The notes beneath the pieces are model-generated. The model had not been told where the DNA came from. It did not search any database and saw only the letters and a list, made by a program, of their open reading frames with translations. The translations under genes were made by a program, and so were the position numbers. A stretch of DNA of 64,000 nt from Bradyrhizobium sp. SZCCHNS1050 (GTDB lineage Bacteria > Pseudomonadota > Alphaproteobacteria > Rhizobiales > Xanthobacteraceae). Numbering within the stretch: the first letter of the stretch is position 1; the number at the start of each line of letters is the position of its first letter. Shown one piece after another: positions 36,708 to 45,296 of this stretch. Where the stretch lies: positions 3,351,501 to 3,415,500 of the forward strand of contig NZ_JAUETR010000001.1 of NCBI RefSeq assembly GCF_032484785.1, in the 5' to 3' direction.

Positions 36708-37679
36708 CTAGGGACGAATCTTCGATGGAGCGAACCCAAACTCCTTCGCAAACCTCCGAGAGAAGTGCGCGAGATTCGTAAATCCCCAATAGTAAGCAAT
36801 CTCCGAAACCGATGCCTTCAGGGGATCGCGCCTGAGGAGATACTCCTTGCAGCGTTCGAGTCGCAAACGCATGATCGTCTCAGAAAGAGACTCTGGCTCA
36901 TCTCCAAAAAGCCGATGAAGCTGGCGTACGCCAAGCCCCATTTCGTCGGCTATAAATTTCGGCCCCAGCTTCGGATTGCGAAGATTAGCCATGATAAGCT
37001 GCTTGATCCGCTCTATCGTCAGCAGCTGATAGTTTGTACGGCTGCCTCTGATAGTCTCATAGGCAAGTTCCAGTCCTTTCCAAACCTCATCTTCTATCGT
37101 CTGATCGAGATCGCAGTCCTCAGCAAACGGATGATGCCGCCGCAGGATCTTTCGCAGACTCTCTGATACATATCGGCCGGCTCCAACCGCACCATCGAAA
37201 CAGAACGTCTTGCTGAGATTCCAGGCAGGGAAGCGTTGCCGAAAGTCATCACCGCGAAGCTCGAATATGACGTGCCGCATGTCCCCCGGGAAGCCGTGCA
37301 TGTAGGGTTGATTGGTGTCGTAGAGAACGCAGTCTCCCTCGTTAAGTACGAGACAGTCGTTGGCCCTGTTGACGAACGCCTTGCCGCGGCTCAGGAGGGT
37401 AAGGAATACCGCATCCTTCTCGACCCTGCGGATCAGGTCGGGAGTGCGCTCGACGACATGCTGCCCACCCGCGATATCGATCAGTTTCATTGCGCCAAAA
37501 TCGACGTATTGAAACTGGGCCTGAAGCCCGGTTGGCTCAAGCGACGTGCACCGAAGCCCGACGACCCTGTCAGCGCACTTCTCTTCCCAGAAGCTGATAC
37601 GCCGGGGCGGAGGAACCGCAGCGGTATCAAATTTGATAGGCCGTCCCGCGCGGCCCTCCGCAAGGCAGGCTGCTTGCAT
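36708..37679 (-). CDS. AraC-family transcriptional regulator
   Basis: 323 residues. The C-terminal ~100 residues hold the double helix-turn-helix: FIADEMGLGVRQLHRLFGDE and SVSEIAYYWGFTNLAHFSRR followed by FAKEFGFAPSKIR. The N-terminus is an AraC-binding-like cupin domain (VLNEGDCVLYDTNQPY). It is transcribed in the same direction as the alcohol dehydrogenase and cupin genes and is likely the activator of this catabolic cluster. Confidence 0.9.
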   Translation of the reverse strand: MQAACLAEGRAGRPIKFDTAAVPPPRRISFWEEKCADRVVGLRCTSLEPTGLQAQFQYVDFGAMKLIDIAGGQHVVERTPDLIRRVEKDAVFLTLLSRGKAFVNRANDCLVLNEGDCVLYDTNQPYMHGFPGDMRHVIFELRGDDFRQRFPAWNLSKTFCFDGAVGAGRYVSESLRKILRRHHPFAEDCDLDQTIEDEVWKGLELAYETIRGSRTNYQLLTIERIKQLIMANLRNPKLGPKFIADEMGLGVRQLHRLFGDEPESLSETIMRLRLERCKEYLLRRDPLKASVSEIAYYWGFTNLAHFSRRFAKEFGFAPSKIRP

Positions 37680-37847
37680 GTCCCCTCCCGGTCATACCCG
37701 CATATTTTTCGATATGCTAACCGGTCGCGCCAACCGCTTCAATGGCCATGATGCCGTCCGCTTGCCTTCACAAAAGCAGGACAAGTCGAACGCTCGCTCC
37801 AAACGACCGAAAATTGTGTTCTCCGGCCCTGTCAACCCTAGTCAATA

Positions 37848-38897
37848 TCATCCTTGAGTTACGATGATTTTCACGTCGGCCGGGTTGCTCAGCAAGCGCT
37901 CGAAGCCATCTCGCACGACGTCTCCCAGCTGGATTTGTCGCGTTACGATGCGTGACGGATCGAACAGGCCAGCAGCGACCAGGGCGATGAGATCCGGGTA
38001 AACGTGCCGGTAGCCGACACTTGAGATGAGATCGATTTCCCGATTCACCAAGCCGAAAGCGTTCACGGTAGGCGGTTTCCCGAAAAGGCCAACAAGGACA
38101 AGACGCCCGCCCTTTCGCAACACTTCGAACGCACCTGTGAGGGTCGACTGAACGCCGACGGCTTCGAAAGAGATGTCGACGTCCTGGACATGGTCGGACA
38201 GAGAATCACGATTGGTATTCACCGCGATTGTCGCACCAAGGTCAGCGGCCATCTGGAGGCGCGCATCGGAAAGATCGCTGACTGCGATCTCGCGCGCACC
38301 CGCGAGCTTTGCCAGTTGAACGATCAAGAGTCCAATGGGGCCAGCGCCCACCACCGCACAACGCATCCCGGCACCCAAGCCGCTCCGCCGCAGGGCGTGA
38401 AGGGCGACGGCTGCAGGTTCGAGAATGGCAGCCTGGGTAAAGGAGACCTCATCAGGTAGCGCGTGGGCCATGTAGGCAGGAATCGTCGCCTCCTCGGCCA
38501 TGCCGCCATCGCCCATGAGCCCGGCAAAGCCCATCGACTCGCAAAGATTGTAGTCCCCGCGTTGGCAAGCGCTGCAGCTTCCGCATCGGTACTCCGGCTC
38601 GACGACGACCCGTTGCCCCATGCGGAAGCCGGTCACACTGCTGCCCACCTCGCTCACAGTGCCGCAGAACTCGTGCCCCAACACGATCGGCGCCTTGCGC
38701 CGCGATAACGGATGCTCCTGCAGGACCGGAATCGCGTGAGGCCCATTCACGTATTCGTGGAGATCGCTTCCACAAATTCCGCATTTTGCGACCTTGATGC
38801 GAAGTTCATGGGCTGAGAGCGCGGCGCTATGTCGAGCCTCTACTCTGATATCTCGCGCGCCATACCAAACGGCGGCGGCAAACCGACGGTCGTCCAC
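37848..38897 (-). CDS. Zinc-dependent alcohol dehydrogenase (MDR, 2,3-butanediol/sorbitol type)
   Basis: 349 residues. Catalytic zinc residues are in KCGICGSDLHEY and the GHEFCGTVSEVG segment. The four structural-zinc cysteines appear in YRCGSCSACQRGDYNLC. The Rossmann motif is VVGAGPIGLLIVQLAKLAG. It oxidises a secondary or vicinal alcohol with NAD(P). The gene ends 168 bp upstream of araC and starts 8 bp after the cupin gene stop, so cupin and dehydrogenase form an operon. Confidence 0.9.
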   Translation of the reverse strand: MDDRRFAAAVWYGARDIRVEARHSAALSAHELRIKVAKCGICGSDLHEYVNGPHAIPVLQEHPLSRRKAPIVLGHEFCGTVSEVGSSVTGFRMGQRVVVEPEYRCGSCSACQRGDYNLCESMGFAGLMGDGGMAEEATIPAYMAHALPDEVSFTQAAILEPAAVALHALRRSGLGAGMRCAVVGAGPIGLLIVQLAKLAGAREIAVSDLSDARLQMAADLGATIAVNTNRDSLSDHVQDVDISFEAVGVQSTLTGAFEVLRKGGRLVLVGLFGKPPTVNAFGLVNREIDLISSVGYRHVYPDLIALVAAGLFDPSRIVTRQIQLGDVVRDGFERLLSNPADVKIIVTQG

Positions 38898-38905
38898 GGT
38901 GAACC

Positions 38906-39439
38906 TCAGCGGAACAGCTTGTCAATGTAGGCCGCGCCGATGCCGACCTTGTCGTAGTGTTTGCGGGCCAGATCGATGTACGTGTGCACGTCGAAATAGC
39001 CGTCTGGATCACCATTCTCGTTTAGCCAGATGAGGGGGCCGGTCACATTGAACTGAACCCGCATCGGCTCATCACTCTCATACGCGACCAGCGTATGACC
39101 TTCGCCGGGGGTTTCGTAGACGAAATCACCCGCGGTCGCGGTCCAGTCGTGCTCGAGATAGCCCCACTTGCCGGAAATCGTGTAGGCGAAAACCTGATGA
39201 GGATGGTAGTGGCGATTTACTAACCCGGCCTTCTTGGCCATCAGGATGTCGCACCATCGGTTTTGCGACGGTGAGATCCAGAGGGGACGCGTTGAAACGG
39301 TTTCCGTGAGTGGGACGTAATAGCGCTCGTCGTTGATGGGCGCGTTCGGAATGTAGACTTCAGGTTGCGCGTCTGGCTGGAAGATCTTTTCAATCGGCTT
39401 GATGTTTCTCCAGAACTCTTTTGTCGCCGCCTCGGGCAT
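38906..39439 (-). CDS. Cupin dioxygenase, 2,4'-dihydroxyacetophenone dioxygenase-like
   Basis: 177 residues, a single-domain cupin of the size of 2,4'-dihydroxyacetophenone dioxygenase. Metal-binding parts: NRHYHPHQVFAYTISGKW and GDFVYETPGEGHTLV. Preceded by GGATTCC-type purine run; the ATG gives MPEAATKEFW. Such enzymes cleave a C-C bond between two carbonyl/hydroxyl carbons with non-haem iron. First gene of the cupin-dehydrogenase operon, divergent from the ABC transporter operon. Confidence 0.75.
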   Translation of the reverse strand: MPEAATKEFWRNIKPIEKIFQPDAQPEVYIPNAPINDERYYVPLTETVSTRPLWISPSQNRWCDILMAKKAGLVNRHYHPHQVFAYTISGKWGYLEHDWTATAGDFVYETPGEGHTLVAYESDEPMRVQFNVTGPLIWLNENGDPDGYFDVHTYIDLARKHYDKVGIGAAYIDKLFR

Positions 39440-39699
39440 CGGAATCCTCCACTTGAATTGAGGCTGGCACCTTTACATGAACGTCGCGGAAGCTGTTGCG
39501 AGGCGGTTTGATCCAGAGCGGCCGATCGTTTTGCTCACAGCGACATGCATGGTTCTGGCTTGGGACAACGCGGGGAGCCTCGGCTATGAAACCGAGCCGC
39601 TTCTTCAGCGAGCCGGCCCAGCACAGGCTTGTCGCGGGTGCGGATATGGCGGGCAATGCAGGTCAAGAAGCATGGCCAAAGAAACACAGGAGGGGGAAT

Positions 39700-40965
39700 A
39701 TGGACAGTAAGCGTCTCACAGGTATGACGCGTCGGTCGGTCTTGGCGGCGGGTGTGGCGGCGCTTGCAGCCCCCGCAGTTTTGCGGGCGAAGTCGTCCGG
39801 CACGATCAAGATCGGATTTGTGAGTCCGCGGACCGGGCAGCTCAGTCAATTCGGCGAGACCGACGAATATGCTCTCAATTGGATTCGTAAGTTCCTCGGA
39901 GACGGTCTCGAAATCCGGGGCAAGAAGTATCCAATCGAGATCCTCGACCGTGACGCACAGTCGAACCCCAATCGCGCCTCCGAGCTCGCCGGCGAATTGA
40001 TCCAGAATGGAGAGGTCCACCTCATGGTGCCGGCCTCGACGACGGACGTGACGCTCCCAGTGTCGGAGCAATCCGAGCTCTACGGCGTTCCCTGTGTCTC
40101 ATCGACGGCGCCGTGGCAAGCCGTGATCATGCCGCGCGGCGGCGGCCAGTTTCAATGGACTTACCATTTCTTCTGGGGCCTTGAGGACATCATTGCCACC
40201 TATGTCAACATTTGGAGATCCACCGAAAGCAATCACAAGGTCGGCTTGCTTCTTCCCAGGAATACGGACGGCGAGGTCTGGGGCGACGAGAAGATCGGAC
40301 TGCCGCCATCGATGCGCAAGGCTGGCTTCGAGGTCACGGCGCCAAGCAAGTTTCAGCCTCGCACCAACGACTATTCTGCGCAGATCGCGGAGTTCAAGAA
40401 GGCGGGCTGCGATATTCTCGGAGGCCTCGTCTATCCGGGCGACCTGAAGACCTACGTGCTGCAATCGGCGCAGCAAAACTGCAAGCCGCGTGTCGTCACA
40501 GCTGCAGCGGGGCTGCTCTTCCCGTCTGCGGTCGAAGCAATCGGTCCGCTGGGAACGGGAATGAGCACCGAGGTGTGGTGGACACCCTCTTTCCCGTACA
40601 AATCATCGCTGACCGGCGAGACGTCCGCGGAACTTGCGGCAAAGTGGGAGAGCTCGACTGGCAAGCAATGGACCCAGCCGCTCGGATACTCGCACGCCAT
40701 TTGGGAGGTCATCATCGATACACTGCGGCGGAGCCAAGATCCGCTGGATCGCGGGGCGATTCGGGATGCGCTCAAGACGACGGATCTGCATACGCTGGTT
40801 GGTCCGGTGAAGTTCGGTGGCGTGCACCCGAACGTTTCCAAGACGCCGATCCTCGGTGGCCAGTGGCTCAAGGGCGACAAGCGTCCCTTCGATCTCAAGA
40901 TCGTGGAGACCTCGCTCTATCCGATCATGGAGCCCGAAGGCAAACTTCGGCCCATGTCGTGGTGA
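39700..40965 (+). CDS. ABC transporter substrate-binding protein (Peripla_BP_6, amide/urea or aromatic type)
   Basis: 421 residues with a twin-arginine-like signal (TRRSVLAAGVAALAAPA). An excellent AGGAGGGGG precedes the ATG at 39700. The fold shows in IKIGFVSPRTGQLSQFGETD, NPNRASELAGELIQ and a C-terminal GPVKFGGVHPN. First gene of an operon with livG, livF, livH and livM (5-bp gap, then 4-bp overlaps). Located next to catabolic genes, so likely binds their substrate; the ligand is not known. Confidence 0.9.
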   Translation: MDSKRLTGMTRRSVLAAGVAALAAPAVLRAKSSGTIKIGFVSPRTGQLSQFGETDEYALNWIRKFLGDGLEIRGKKYPIEILDRDAQSNPNRASELAGELIQNGEVHLMVPASTTDVTLPVSEQSELYGVPCVSSTAPWQAVIMPRGGGQFQWTYHFFWGLEDIIATYVNIWRSTESNHKVGLLLPRNTDGEVWGDEKIGLPPSMRKAGFEVTAPSKFQPRTNDYSAQIAEFKKAGCDILGGLVYPGDLKTYVLQSAQQNCKPRVVTAAAGLLFPSAVEAIGPLGTGMSTEVWWTPSFPYKSSLTGETSAELAAKWESSTGKQWTQPLGYSHAIWEVIIDTLRRSQDPLDRGAIRDALKTTDLHTLVGPVKFGGVHPNVSKTPILGGQWLKGDKRPFDLKIVETSLYPIMEPEGKLRPMSW

Positions 40966-40970
40966 ACCCC

Positions 40971-41723
40971 ATGGCCGTTGAACGAATGGACCGCGCCTCG
41001 GGCGCGGTCCTGCTGTCAGCTCGTGGCGTTTCGAAATCGTTTGCCGGCTTGCATGTCGTCAAGAATGTCGACCTTGACGTCCGAGCAGGCGAGGTCCTGG
41101 GGGTGCTTGGTCCAAATGGAGCAGGGAAGACCACCCTCTTCAATCTGATCAGCGGTGACCTCGCATTGAGCTCCGGCGAGATCACACTCACGGACCGGCC
41201 CATTTCGAAGCTGCCAGCCCATCGACGAGCTGCGCTTGGGATTGGAAGGACCTATCAGATCCCGCGCCCGTACGGGGCCATGACGGCTTTTGAGAATCTT
41301 CTGGTCTCGGCGATGTTCTCGGCGGGGAAATCGGAGCGGGACTCGTCTCGGACCTGCCTGACGGTGCTTGAGGATTGTGGTCTGTCTTCCCAGGCGAACC
41401 GCCCGGCAGGCTCGCTGACCCTTCTCGACCGCAAGAGACTTGAGCTGGCGCGAGCCTTGGCGGGTCAGCCGAAGCTGCTGCTGCTGGACGAAATCGCGGG
41501 CGGGCTGACCGATGAAGAAGCTGCGGATCTGGTCCTGCTGATCCGGAAGATCCAACATAGCGGCGTGACGATCATCTGGATCGAGCACGTTGTCCACGCC
41601 TTGATGACGGTCGCAGACCGCATGATGGTTCTCGATTTCGGCTCCAAGATTGCGGACGGCAGGCCAGGTGACGTCATGGCTGATCCGGAGGTTCGTCGAG
41701 CGTACATGGGGATGGAGGCATGA
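40971..41723 (+). CDS. livG: ABC transporter ATP-binding protein, LivG type
   Basis: 250 residues from ATG 40971, five bases after the binding-protein stop. Walker A GPNGAGKTTL (47-56), the signature region SLTLLDRKRLELARAL in the LivG variant form, Walker B LLLLDEIAGGLT and the switch His in WIEHVVHALM. Overlaps livF by 4 bp (ATGA). Confidence 0.92.
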   Translation: MAVERMDRASGAVLLSARGVSKSFAGLHVVKNVDLDVRAGEVLGVLGPNGAGKTTLFNLISGDLALSSGEITLTDRPISKLPAHRRAALGIGRTYQIPRPYGAMTAFENLLVSAMFSAGKSERDSSRTCLTVLEDCGLSSQANRPAGSLTLLDRKRLELARALAGQPKLLLLDEIAGGLTDEEAADLVLLIRKIQHSGVTIIWIEHVVHALMTVADRMMVLDFGSKIADGRPGDVMADPEVRRAYMGMEA

Positions 41724-42442
41724 CCGCAATCCTTGAGGTGCGCAATCTGTGTGCGGGTTACGGCGACTTTCAAGCGCTCTTCAATGTCGATCTTGAAATC
41801 GCAGCCGGCGAAGTTATCGCGCTGATCGGCGCGAATGGCGCGGGCAAGAGCACGCTCTTGAAGGCCATCACAGGTCTCGTAACTCCCAGCGCCGGCAGGA
41901 TCGCATTCGCAGGCGAAGCGACTGCGAATCGTCCGGCGCACGCCCTGGTGCGCAAAGGTCTCGCGATGGTTCCTGAAGGGCGCAGATTGTTCAGGGGAAT
42001 GACGGTGGAGGACAATCTGCGCGTCTGCCTTGACCGGGCGCGAACGGATGTCGAGCCGGCATCGCGATGGACGATTCCGCGAATCCATGAGCTGTTCCCG
42101 GCATTGAAGGAGCGCCGTCGCGAGCTGGTCGAAAGACTGTCGGGCGGGCAGCAGCAGATGGTTGCAATAGGCCGTGCGCTGCTGGCACAGCCTCGCTTGC
42201 TTCTTTGTGACGAGATCTCACTGGGTCTCGCGCCCAAGGTCGTCAAAGAGATCTATCAGAAGTTTCCAGAGATCCGTGCGAGCGGCACGTCGATCGTGAT
42301 CGTTGAGCAGGACGTGTCTCTCGCAAAATCCTCGAGTGATTTCCTCTTTTGCATGCTGGAAGGGCGGGTGACGCTCTCCGGTCCGTCGCGCGAGATCGGT
42401 CTCGAGGAGATTTCCCGCGCATACTTTGGAGCACATTCATGA
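41720..42442 (+). CDS. livF: ABC transporter ATP-binding protein, LivF type
   Basis: 240 residues. Walker A GANGAGKSTL (about 36-45), signature LSGGQQQMVAIGRAL, Walker B LLLCDEISLGLAP and the switch region VIVEQDVSLA, where Asp replaces the more usual Asn. Overlaps both neighbours by 4 bp. Confidence 0.93.
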   Translation: MTAILEVRNLCAGYGDFQALFNVDLEIAAGEVIALIGANGAGKSTLLKAITGLVTPSAGRIAFAGEATANRPAHALVRKGLAMVPEGRRLFRGMTVEDNLRVCLDRARTDVEPASRWTIPRIHELFPALKERRRELVERLSGGQQQMVAIGRALLAQPRLLLCDEISLGLAPKVVKEIYQKFPEIRASGTSIVIVEQDVSLAKSSSDFLFCMLEGRVTLSGPSREIGLEEISRAYFGAHS

Positions 42443-43296
42443 GGTGGCTGGACGCGCTCGTTCAAGGTGCTCTTCTGGGCGGGCTCTATGCCCAGTATGC
42501 TCTGGGAATGGCGTTGATGTTCGGTGTGATGCGAATCGTCAACATCGCGCATGGCGATCTCGTCATCCTGCTGGCGCTGCTCGGAATATCTCTTGTCAGC
42601 GTGCTCGGAGTGTCGCCGCTTGTTGCACCCTTTCTGCTGGTGCCGGTTGGTGTTCTCATCGGGTGGGCTCTTCAGCGTGGAGTCCTGAATAGAGTCGTCA
42701 AGGCCGATCCGCTGCCATCCCTCGTTGCAACATTCGGCCTGTCGATCGCGTTGCAGAACCTGATGCTGCAGATCTGGTCGGCCGATACGAGATCGCTTTC
42801 GCTTGGTGCGCTCTCGTCCATGTCGATCGAACTGGGTTCCATCTATGTGGGAGTCCTCCCGCTCTGCGTGTTTGCCTTCGCGGTCGCACTAACGGCCTGC
42901 CTTCATCTGGCACTGCAATTCACGAAGTTCGGACGTGCCTTGCGGGCGGCTGCGGCCGACGGAGAGGCTGCAACTCTATCGGGGGTCGACACCAAAGGAG
43001 TCTATGCAGTCGCTACCGCCATTGCAGTTGGCATTCTCGGCGCAGCAGCCTTTTGCCAGGCGACGCGCACGACCGTGGCCCCGGCGGATGGTGGCGCTCA
43101 GCTCATCTACGCGTTCGAAGCCGTCATCATCGGAGGGATGGGCCATATCAGTGGCGCATTTCTCGGGGCCATGATCGTGGGCATCGCGCAGGTGGTCGGC
43201 TCTCGTGCCGATCCGGGATGGGGCATCCTGTCCGGTCATATCGTTTTTCTACTCGTGCTCGCCTTGCGTCCGCAGGGCCTGATGTCCCGCACCTGA
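42439..43296 (+). CDS. livH: ABC transporter permease, LivH type
   Basis: 285 residues from the ATG that overlaps the livF stop. About eight membrane helices. The conserved LivH features are QGALLGGLYAQYALG at the start, FGVMRIVNIAHGDLVIL and the late AFEAVIIGGMGHISGAFLGA. Confidence 0.93.
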   Translation: MRWLDALVQGALLGGLYAQYALGMALMFGVMRIVNIAHGDLVILLALLGISLVSVLGVSPLVAPFLLVPVGVLIGWALQRGVLNRVVKADPLPSLVATFGLSIALQNLMLQIWSADTRSLSLGALSSMSIELGSIYVGVLPLCVFAFAVALTACLHLALQFTKFGRALRAAAADGEAATLSGVDTKGVYAVATAIAVGILGAAAFCQATRTTVAPADGGAQLIYAFEAVIIGGMGHISGAFLGAMIVGIAQVVGSRADPGWGILSGHIVFLLVLALRPQGLMSRT

Positions 43297-43311
43297 GCAG
43301 CCAGCAAATCG

Positions 43312-44379
43312 ATGCCTGATTCCAACGTAATTTTGTGGCGGCAGACGACTTCTAGCGTCATTGCGCTGGCGGTCAGTGTGTTGATCCTCGTGGCCATTCC
43401 GACCATGCCGTATTGGGCGAGCAACGGTCACATTCGATGGGCGATCGAATTGAGCTGTCTCGTGGCGATCGCCCAGATGTGGAACTTGCTTGCTGGATAT
43501 GCCGGACTGGTATCGGTCGGCCAGCAGGCATTCATCGGGGTCGGCGGCTACACTCTTTTCGTACTGGCCAACAACATGGGCTTCAATCCGTTCTTGACGG
43601 TACCACTGAGCGCTTTCGCTGCAGCTGTGGTTTCGGTCCCGGCCTATGTCCTGTTGCGTCGACTCGACGGGCCCTATTTCGCCATCGGAACGTGGGTATT
43701 CGCTGAAGCACTTAGGCTGCTCACGGCAAATATCCCCTATGTGAACGGCGGCTCAGGCATGTCACTGCGCGTGATGGCGCAGTACACGGCGGATCAACGA
43801 GCTTTGGGTCTGACGATCATGAGCTCACTCCTGCTGTTGTGCACGGTCGGAGGGTCCTACGCGCTCCTGCGCTCGCGCTTCGGTCTCGCTGTCATGGCGA
43901 TCCGCGACGAGCCGGTCGCGGCAGCGAGCCAAGGCGTCAACGTCAAGAGAATCCGCCTGATGATCTGGATGCTGGCTGCGGCCGGAACGGGAATGGCTGG
44001 GGCATTGTACTACGCCGCCCAACTGCGTATCACGCCCGACGCAGGTTTCGACCCCTATTGGTCGTCAATCTGCATTTTCAGCGTGATGGTCGGTGGTGTA
44101 GGGAGGTTGGAAGGGCCTATCATCGGAGCGCTGCTGTATTTCTTCGCTACGCGGTTTCTTGGCCAGTACGGCGCGACCTATCTTGTTGCGCTTGGTCTGT
44201 TGACCCTTCTCATGGCGCTATTTTCGCCTGGCGGCCTCTGGAGCCAGCTGTCGAAGCTCGGGAATTGGCCTTGGTTTCCGGTGACTAGGACCGTTGTTAA
44301 TCTGCCCCGACGGGCGGAGGACGTGAAAAGTGCAGGTGGAGCAGGGGGACTCGCGCCGCGACATTCCAGCGGTGGTTGA
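43312..44379 (+). CDS. livM: ABC transporter permease, LivM type
   Basis: 355 residues, about nine helices. LivM features: NLLAGYAGLVSVGQQAFIG, the EAA-like loop FGLAVMAIRDEPVAAASQGV and the late GGVGRLEGPIIGALLYF. Completes the operon 15 bp after livH. The last ~40 residues are a polar tail. Confidence 0.93.
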   Translation: MPDSNVILWRQTTSSVIALAVSVLILVAIPTMPYWASNGHIRWAIELSCLVAIAQMWNLLAGYAGLVSVGQQAFIGVGGYTLFVLANNMGFNPFLTVPLSAFAAAVVSVPAYVLLRRLDGPYFAIGTWVFAEALRLLTANIPYVNGGSGMSLRVMAQYTADQRALGLTIMSSLLLLCTVGGSYALLRSRFGLAVMAIRDEPVAAASQGVNVKRIRLMIWMLAAAGTGMAGALYYAAQLRITPDAGFDPYWSSICIFSVMVGGVGRLEGPIIGALLYFFATRFLGQYGATYLVALGLLTLLMALFSPGGLWSQLSKLGNWPWFPVTRTVVNLPRRAEDVKSAGGAGGLAPRHSSGG

Positions 44380-44754
44380 TCCGCGATCCGCCTCGCGCCA
44401 TAGATCATCCAGCGGTCCCGTCAAGGATCTGTCCGGTGGTCGGCTTGGGCAGAGTTACCGTTGCTCTTTTGGGAAGCCCACCCTCATGATGGCTGCGGAT
44501 AGCGCTACTCCGGCGCGCAAGGACATCGAAGCTCGGATCACGCCCCTGACCTCCCTGATCGGGTCAGCAATTGCCCGTGATCGTTCGCCGTTTTCCGGTA
44601 CAATCCGCCGTTCTGATGGGGGTGAAGCAAAGGGCAGCCTGCAATGAGATCTACCTAAGCGCTTGAGGTGCAATGACAATTTTCTCGATCCGCGCGGACT
44701 CCCTCTCCGCCAATGCCTCTGAGGTCCTATAAATCATCGAAGCCGTCGAGATGG
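44380..44754. other. No gene seen; contains right copy of the ~55-bp repeat
   Basis: A frame 44330-44647 overlaps the end of livM and has unnatural composition. The repeat copy at 44582-44637 lies here. This stretch separates the transporter operon from the convergent Ehr operon. Confidence 0.45.
44582..44637. repeat. ~55-bp imperfect repeat, right copy
   Basis: Same-orientation partner of 36190-36244 (see there). The two copies lie 8.4 kb apart, just outside the AraC-to-LivM cluster. Confidence 0.5.
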
Positions 44755-45282
44755 CTATGGCGTGGCCGAAGCAACGCGTTCGAGAAGAGCCAGTAGCCCG
44801 CGGAGAATTTCGAGCGGAGCCGGCGGGCACCCCGGGACATGCAGATCGACCGGCACGACCTCTCCCACGCCCCCCACCACGGCATAGCTGCCGGCGAAGC
44901 ACCCGCCGTCGTGGGCGCAGTCGCCCACGGTCACGACCCACTTCGGATTTGGTGTTGCGTTGTAGGTCCGCTCCAGCGCCATGCGCATGTTCTTCGTCAC
45001 CGGCCCAGTCACCAGCAGCACGTCCGCGTGGCGCGGTGAGGCGACGAAGCGGAGGCCGAAGCGTTCGAGATCGTAATAGGCGTTGTTGAGTGCATGAATT
45101 TCCAGCTCGCAGCCGTTGCAGGAGCCGGCGTCGACTTCGCGGATCGACAGCGACCGGCCAAGGCGTCGGCGGGCCGCCCGCTCCAGCGCAGCGCCCACTT
45201 CTGCAAATGCCCGGTCGTCGGCCGACGGCGCCGGCTCCGTCAACGGCATCTGCACGAGACTCTGGAACAGCAGCTTTCTCAT
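44755..45282 (-). CDS. Ehr complex small subunit (HyfI/NuoB-like)
   Basis: 175 residues from ATG 45282 (MRKLLFQSLVQMP), 14 bases after the large-subunit stop; the longer upstream frame overlaps that gene and is not used. The four ligands of the proximal [4Fe-4S] cluster are present: C55 and C58 in SCNGCELE, C122 in VGDCA, C152 in PGCPPAP. It belongs with HyfI, HycG and NuoB. It would sit on the cytoplasmic arm and take or give electrons next to the large subunit. Last gene of the six-gene operon. Confidence 0.9.
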   Translation of the reverse strand: MRKLLFQSLVQMPLTEPAPSADDRAFAEVGAALERAARRRLGRSLSIREVDAGSCNGCELEIHALNNAYYDLERFGLRFVASPRHADVLLVTGPVTKNMRMALERTYNATPNPKWVVTVGDCAHDGGCFAGSYAVVGGVGEVVPVDLHVPGCPPAPLEILRGLLALLERVASATP

Positions 45283-45296
45283 CTGGATGGACGTCC

